In this document: positions 28,088-32,145 of the stretch, one piece after another | Layout: each line of letters begins with the position of its first letter | Position numbering within the stretch: position 1 is the first letter of the stretch | Source: an uncultured Acidimicrobiaceae bacterium | Lineage (GTDB): Bacteria; Actinomycetota; Acidimicrobiia; Acidimicrobiales; Ilumatobacteraceae | Length of the DNA: 32,145 nucleotides | Reading direction: 5' to 3' | Assembly (NCBI GenBank): GCA_903904615.1 | Contig: CAIVDG010000153.1 | Location: forward strand, 1 to 32,145 | Notes under the pieces: model-generated | The model's input: only the letters and a program-made list of their open reading frames with translations | What the model was told of the DNA's origin: nothing | The model's database searches: none | Program-made: the position numbers and the translations under genes

Positions 28088-28394
28088 TGAAAGACCGAAT
28101 GGCGTCAGTTGCGCCCGGTGTCACCGAGTACCACACCCACGTTCCTTCTTTACGTGATTCCACAAGCCCAGCTTCACGCAACACTTTGAGGTGATGGCTA
28201 ATTGTGGGTTGGCTGCGATCCAAAGGTTCTACCAAGTCACACGAACACATGCCGTCACGGCCAGCGCGACGCACGAGGTCGAAAAGTCGCAAACGAACAG
28301 GGTCTGAAAGTGCAGCAAACATGGGCGCGAGCGAATCTGCGCCAGCTTCCGACAGGGGTCGGCTCGAGAAGGGGACAGATCGTTGCTGAGTCAC
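28077..28394 (-). CDS. arsR: ArsR/SmtB-family transcriptional repressor
   Basis: ALSDPVRLRLFDLVRRAGRDGMCSCDLVEPLDRSQPTISHHLKVLREAGLVESRKEGTWVWYSV; CXC As(III)-type site (MCSCDL). GTG at 28394 chosen because the track ATG (28409) lies inside the operator palindrome; the exact start is uncertain. Confidence 0.9.
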   Translation of the reverse strand: MTQQRSVPFSSRPLSEAGADSLAPMFAALSDPVRLRLFDLVRRAGRDGMCSCDLVEPLDRSQPTISHHLKVLREAGLVESRKEGTWVWYSVTPGATDAIRSFITK

Positions 28395-28402
28395 GTACTC
28401 AT

Positions 28403-28439
28403 AATACATTGACAGTGGTCAATGTATTGATACATTGAT
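28403..28439. promoter_or_regulatory. Candidate ArsR operator/promoter
   Basis: Perfect inverted repeat AATACATTGAC-AGTG-GTCAATGTATT (28403-28428) plus a third half-site ATACATTGAT (28430-28439); the arm contains TTGACA (28409-28414), 16 nt before TACATT (28431-28436). Confidence 0.8.
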
Positions 28440-28485
28440 GACTATCAAAGTAACCGCAGAAACCTGCGGCAGAAACGAGGCGACA

Positions 28486-28932
28486 ATGTCACGAGTTCAA
28501 CTGGCTCTCAATGTGGGGGACCTCGATCACGCAATCTTGTTCTACACGAAAATGTTCGGCGTGGGCCCCGCCAAAGTTCGCGAAGGGTATGCAAACTTCG
28601 CAATCGCCGATCCGCCACTGAAGCTGGTCCTTATCGCTGGTCATGGCGAACCAGGCACTATGAATCACGTTGGTGTTGAAGTGGAATCCACAGACGACGT
28701 GTCCGCCAAGATTCAACAAGCACAGTCGTTGGGATTACCTGTGGAAGTGCAAGAGAGCACCACGTGCTGTTTCGCTGTTCAAGACAAAGTGTGGGTAAAG
28801 GGAAACGAACTCCCATGGGAGTGGTACACCGTTCTTGAGGACGCCCCCGCCGACACCTCTCTGAAGCCCATGCCCATCATGTTGGGAGTTCCCAGCACCG
28901 GAAGTTGTTGTGGGCCAGAAGGATGCGACTAG
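28486..28932 (+). CDS. arsI: ArsI/CadI-family heavy-metal resistance metalloenzyme (glyoxalase/VOC fold, C-As lyase-like)
   Basis: MSRVQLALNVGDLDHAILFYTKMFGVGPAKVREGYANFAIADPPLKLVL, vicinal cysteines ESTTCCFAVQDKVWV, WEWYTVLEDA, C-terminal SCCGPEGCD. ATG at 28486 preferred over 28435. Confidence 0.92.
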   Translation: MSRVQLALNVGDLDHAILFYTKMFGVGPAKVREGYANFAIADPPLKLVLIAGHGEPGTMNHVGVEVESTDDVSAKIQQAQSLGLPVEVQESTTCCFAVQDKVWVKGNELPWEWYTVLEDAPADTSLKPMPIMLGVPSTGSCCGPEGCD

Positions 28933-29594
28933 ACGCTCGTCATACAGGTGCCGAGTTTTTGGGCACCGCCTTATTGGTGATGTCTGTGGTTGGCTCGGGC
29001 ATCATGGCCCAACAACTCACAACCGATGTGGGTCTCCAGTTGCTGGCCAATGCAATTGCAACGGGTGGAGCACTTTTGGGCCTCATCACAATTTTCGCTC
29101 CGCTGTCGGGTGCTTCGTTTAACCCTGTCGTCACTGTTGTGATGTCGGTCGTGAACAAGTCTGCAAATTGGTCGCAAATAGGTGCAGACATCGTTGCTCA
29201 GTGTGCCGGTGCTGTGTGTGGTGCAGTGCTGGCCAACATTATGTTTGCCCATCCGTTTATTGAAACGTCCACCAAGATTCGCACAGGTGGACCCACATGG
29301 TTCTCAGAAGTAGTGGCGACTGTGGGCCTCTTGCTCATTATTCGCGGCGGAACAATGGCTAAAGCAAACGTGGCTGCGTTGGTGGCGGCATGGATCACCG
29401 GCGCCTATTGGTTTACATCGTCCACCAGCATCGCTAATCCAGCGGTGGGGTTTGGTCGAATGTTCTCCGACTCTTTTGCGGGAATCGCACCAGAGTCGTG
29501 GCCAATGTTCGCTGTGATGCAGATCATTGGCGGCATTGTTGGATTAGGGCTCATGGTTTTTCTGTGGCCAGCGAAAGATGAGGTCAAGGTATGA
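28923..29594 (+). CDS. MIP/aquaporin-family channel (AqpS-type arsenic-associated)
   Basis: GAEFLGTALLVMSVVGSGIMA; SGASFNPVVTV and SIANPAVGFGRMFSDSFAGI half-loop motifs; multiple TM segments; overlaps arsI and arsC. Confidence 0.9.
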   Translation: MRLDARHTGAEFLGTALLVMSVVGSGIMAQQLTTDVGLQLLANAIATGGALLGLITIFAPLSGASFNPVVTVVMSVVNKSANWSQIGADIVAQCAGAVCGAVLANIMFAHPFIETSTKIRTGGPTWFSEVVATVGLLLIIRGGTMAKANVAALVAAWITGAYWFTSSTSIANPAVGFGRMFSDSFAGIAPESWPMFAVMQIIGGIVGLGLMVFLWPAKDEVKV

Positions 29595-29977
29595 GTGGCA
29601 TTTTGTTTTTGTGTATTCACAACGCTGGGCGTTCACAGATGGCAGCCGGGTTCGCTCGCGAACTCTCTCACGGGACAGTCAATATTTTGTCGGGCGGATC
29701 TGAACCTGCAGATCAGGTAAATCCAGTTGCGGTTGAGGTTATGCGCGAAATCGGCATCGATATAGCGGGGTACACACCGCAGAGATTTACCGATGAACTA
29801 CTTCATTCCGTCGATGTGGTTGTCACAATGGGGTGTGGCGACACGTGTCCGTTCATCCCGGGTAAGACATACGTGGATTGGCCGTTAGACGATCCGAAGG
29901 GTCGTCCCCTTGAAGAGGTGCGCCGTATTCGAGACGAGATTCGTGCTCGAGTAGAAGACCTGCTTGCTCAGTTGTAA
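29591..29977 (+). CDS. arsC: Arsenate reductase, low-molecular-weight phosphatase fold (mycothiol/mycoredoxin-type)
   Basis: LFLCIHNAGRSQMAAGFARELS (CX5R), GSEPADQVNPVAVEVMREIGIDI, TMGCGDTCPFIPGKTYVDWPLDDPKGR. Confidence 0.93.
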   Translation: MSGILFLCIHNAGRSQMAAGFARELSHGTVNILSGGSEPADQVNPVAVEVMREIGIDIAGYTPQRFTDELLHSVDVVVTMGCGDTCPFIPGKTYVDWPLDDPKGRPLEEVRRIRDEIRARVEDLLAQL

Positions 29978-30882
29978 AGAGCGAAGAGTTCGCCAATGGC
30001 TTTCGCCTGGCCACCCGTGGTGGAGGACATCACCGCAATTGGTGTAACGCCCGATGATGCCCACTCTTCAAGACGATCTCGTACGCGAGTTGCCGAACCG
30101 CTGATGGTGCAGTCATCGAGCCACTTGTCAGTCATAAACGACGTCACAGTGTCTTTCTGTCCGGAGTTGATGGCGTTCTCAATGGCATCCATCTCTTCGA
30201 CGTATCCCGCTGCTTTCCAATAGTTGCGGTAATTGGGAAGAGATACATAGCCCGTCAAGGTTTTGCGGTTCACTGTGCGGGCCGCGTCGATGTCGTCGTC
30301 GATGACAGTGGGGATCATGTTCGACAAAAAGAATCCGTCACGAGCCGAGTTGGGAACTTCAGCAAGTTGTGAACTCATTCGGCTCAGAGATGCATTTGCC
30401 CAAATGGCTCCTTCTGCAATGTCACTTGCAAGTTGCAGCATCTTGTTACGAAGAGTGGCCAGATAGATAGGTGGAAGTTGGCCGCCGAAGCGTTCATTCG
30501 CACGCATTGCGGCTACGTAATCGGAGATGTCGGACAGTGGCTTTCCTGTGTTGACGCCAAGTCGTTGGGTGACTGGTCCGTGGCTGACTCCAATTCCAAA
30601 GCGGAAACGCCCATCTGACATTTCATTGATGTGGGCCACAGTGTTCGCAGCTTCAACGGGGTGGCTGTAATAGATGGGCTGGATGGAGGTCCAGTAATTG
30701 ATGCGCGATGTCACGTGAGCAAGTGACACACACAATCCCATCGTTGCCCCAAGGCTTGGTATGGCAAGTCCGCTGAATCCACGCGATTCAGCCTCTGCGG
30801 CAAGTTCGAGAATTGCTCGTCGTTTGTTGGGAGTTGCAACAACGGAGAGAGCGGGACGGAAGGAAGTATCTACCTGGGCCAT
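29968..30882 (-). CDS. LLM-class (F420-dependent-type) oxidoreductase
   Basis: SGLAIPSLGATMGLCVSLAHVTSRINYWTSIQPIYYSHPVEAANTVAHINEMSDGRFRFGIGVSHGPVTQRLGV is a bacterial luciferase-like fold. ATG at 30882 (MAQVDTSF) chosen; track start 31182 would run into pimA. Confidence 0.9.
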   Translation of the reverse strand: MAQVDTSFRPALSVVATPNKRRAILELAAEAESRGFSGLAIPSLGATMGLCVSLAHVTSRINYWTSIQPIYYSHPVEAANTVAHINEMSDGRFRFGIGVSHGPVTQRLGVNTGKPLSDISDYVAAMRANERFGGQLPPIYLATLRNKMLQLASDIAEGAIWANASLSRMSSQLAEVPNSARDGFFLSNMIPTVIDDDIDAARTVNRKTLTGYVSLPNYRNYWKAAGYVEEMDAIENAINSGQKDTVTSFMTDKWLDDCTISGSATRVRDRLEEWASSGVTPIAVMSSTTGGQAKAIGELFALYN

Positions 30883-30900
30883 TCCGATACCGTAGTCGTC

Positions 30901-32067
30901 ATGTTGCGAATAGGAATGGTGAGCCCGTACAGCCTCACAATTCCCGGCGGGGTGCAGCAACAGGTGCTTGGTCTTGCGCGCAGTTTGCGAGCCCTCGGCC
31001 ACGAAGTACGAGTTCTCGGTCCTTGTGATGGGCCGCCACCCGACCCGTTCGTCACGCCTCTTGGCAACAGCCTCCCCACCGCAGTGAACGGATCTGTAGC
31101 GCCATTGGCTCCTGACGCGTCGGCAGCATTGCGCACTATTCGAGCGCTGAACGACGAAGCATTCGATGTGCTGCATGTTCACGAACCGCTTGTGCCTGGG
31201 CCTTCGCTCACCTCATTATTGGTGAAGCTTGCGCCTGTAGTTGCCACTTTCCATTCGGCAGGGGATTCCGGTGCGTACAAGGCCTTCTCGCGTCAACTCA
31301 AGTGGGTCGCTTCGCGAATCGATATTCGGGTTGCCGTGTCGAAAGATGCCGTTGAATTAGCGCATCGCTACATCGGGGGCGATTACGAAATCTTGTTCAA
31401 TGGAATTGAACTTGGCATGTACAACGCAGTGCAGCCGCAACAGCGTGAGAACGCCATTTTCTTTTGTGGGCGACATGAGCCACGCAAAGGTCTCAGTGTT
31501 CTTCTCGAAGCACACTCACAGTTGCCTGCAGACGTTCGCCTCTGGATTGCGTCTGACGGCCCAGAAACAGAAGAACTCAAGGCGCGTTATCCCTCTGACT
31601 CGCGTATCGAATGGCTTGGTCGCATATCCGACGACGAGAAAGTCGATCGTCTTGCGCGCGCTGCGGTGTTCTGTGCGCCGTCTTTGCGTGGCGAGTCTTT
31701 CGGAATTGTGTTGCTCGAGGCAATGGCGGCAGGTACACCAGTTGTTGCCTGCGATATTGACGGCTATCGCAATGTCGCAACGCATGGTGAGAATGCACTG
31801 CTCGTTCCGCCGGGAGACAGTGGTGCATTGGCAACCGCGCTTGCACGAATCATTGCCGATTCCCGTTTAGCCGCATCTCTGACCGCAGCAGGACAGGAGC
31901 ACTCTCAATCCTTCTCAATGGATTCGTTAGCGGTTAAGTATGTCGAGATGTACTACCGAGCACTGAACATGGAGGCGGAGAACATCACCACCATCACCGT
32001 GCCCCGTATGCTGAAGCGGTTCGAAGGTCGATTCTTGCGTCGTTCTCGCTTCGACTCACGTTCGTAG
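30901..32067 (+). CDS. pimA: PimA-like phosphatidylinositol mannosyltransferase (GT4)
   Basis: RIGMVSPYSLTIPGGVQQQVLGLARSLRALGHEVRVLGP, FDVLHVHEPLVPGPSL, FFCGRHEPRKGLSVLLEA, ESFGIVLLEAMAAGTPVVACDIDGYRNV. Confidence 0.9.
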   Translation: MLRIGMVSPYSLTIPGGVQQQVLGLARSLRALGHEVRVLGPCDGPPPDPFVTPLGNSLPTAVNGSVAPLAPDASAALRTIRALNDEAFDVLHVHEPLVPGPSLTSLLVKLAPVVATFHSAGDSGAYKAFSRQLKWVASRIDIRVAVSKDAVELAHRYIGGDYEILFNGIELGMYNAVQPQQRENAIFFCGRHEPRKGLSVLLEAHSQLPADVRLWIASDGPETEELKARYPSDSRIEWLGRISDDEKVDRLARAAVFCAPSLRGESFGIVLLEAMAAGTPVVACDIDGYRNVATHGENALLVPPGDSGALATALARIIADSRLAASLTAAGQEHSQSFSMDSLAVKYVEMYYRALNMEAENITTITVPRMLKRFEGRFLRRSRFDSRS

Positions 32068-32101
32068 AAAGCAAAGTCGCATTGTGTCCCCGAAAGGTCT
32101 C

Positions 32102-32145
32102 ATGAATCAGAAGCAATGGATTCCCAATGACGAGTCATTGGAGAA
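32102..32145 (+). CDS. Possible start of a further gene, truncated by window edge
   Basis: ATG preceded by GAAAGG; MNQKQWIPNDESLE open to the end of the window. Only 44 nt visible. Confidence 0.35.
   Translation, partial: MNQKQWIPNDESLE

Noticed and set aside
30883-31182. 100-aa N-terminal extension of the LLM ORF
   Set aside because: Antisense to the conserved PimA N-terminus; LLM-like sequence begins after MAQVDTSF at 30882.
1-32145. Mobile element, prophage, CRISPR or biosynthetic cluster
   Set aside because: No transposase, integrase, phage structural gene, regularly spaced repeat array or terminal inverted repeats seen; nearly all sequence is housekeeping CDS.

Overview
The window is a dense, chromosomal-type actinobacterial region, probably from class Acidimicrobiia (inferred from gene content only). 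No transposase, integrase, CRISPR array, tRNA or rRNA was recognised. Left third: end of a dcw cluster (murC 3' end, murB, ftsQ, ftsZ, yggS-type, sepF, yggT), then ileS, a DksA-like gene with a histone-H1-like Lys/Ala/Pro tail, lspA and an rluD-type gene. Middle: rrf2 regulator, alkaline-phosphatase-superfamily protein, Bpa-type proteasome activator, dnaE, an unknown 219-aa protein, nitroreductase, DUF255/YyaL-type thioredoxin-domain protein, InhA/FabI-type enoyl-ACP reductase, F420H2:NADP oxidoreductase and mshC. Right third: plsC, thrS, HIT, unknown membrane protein, pgsA, patA-type acyltransferase and pimA. This resembles the mycobacterial phosphatidylinositol-mannoside locus, but patA and pimA are separated by a compact arsenic-type cassette (arsR / arsI-aquaporin-arsC plus a reverse LLM oxidoreductase). 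Best leads: (1) the arsenic cassette inside the PIM locus, with a MIP channel lacking the canonical NPA-Arg; (2) a DksA-like protein that has lost all four zinc cysteines and carries an AAKKPVAKK repeat tail; (3) a recurring TAnnnT-N6/7-start arrangement suggesting leaderless transcription, including a divergent pair with overlapping -10 hexamers; (4) all four convergent gene pairs overlap at their 3' ends. All assignments come from reading motifs; no database search was run.
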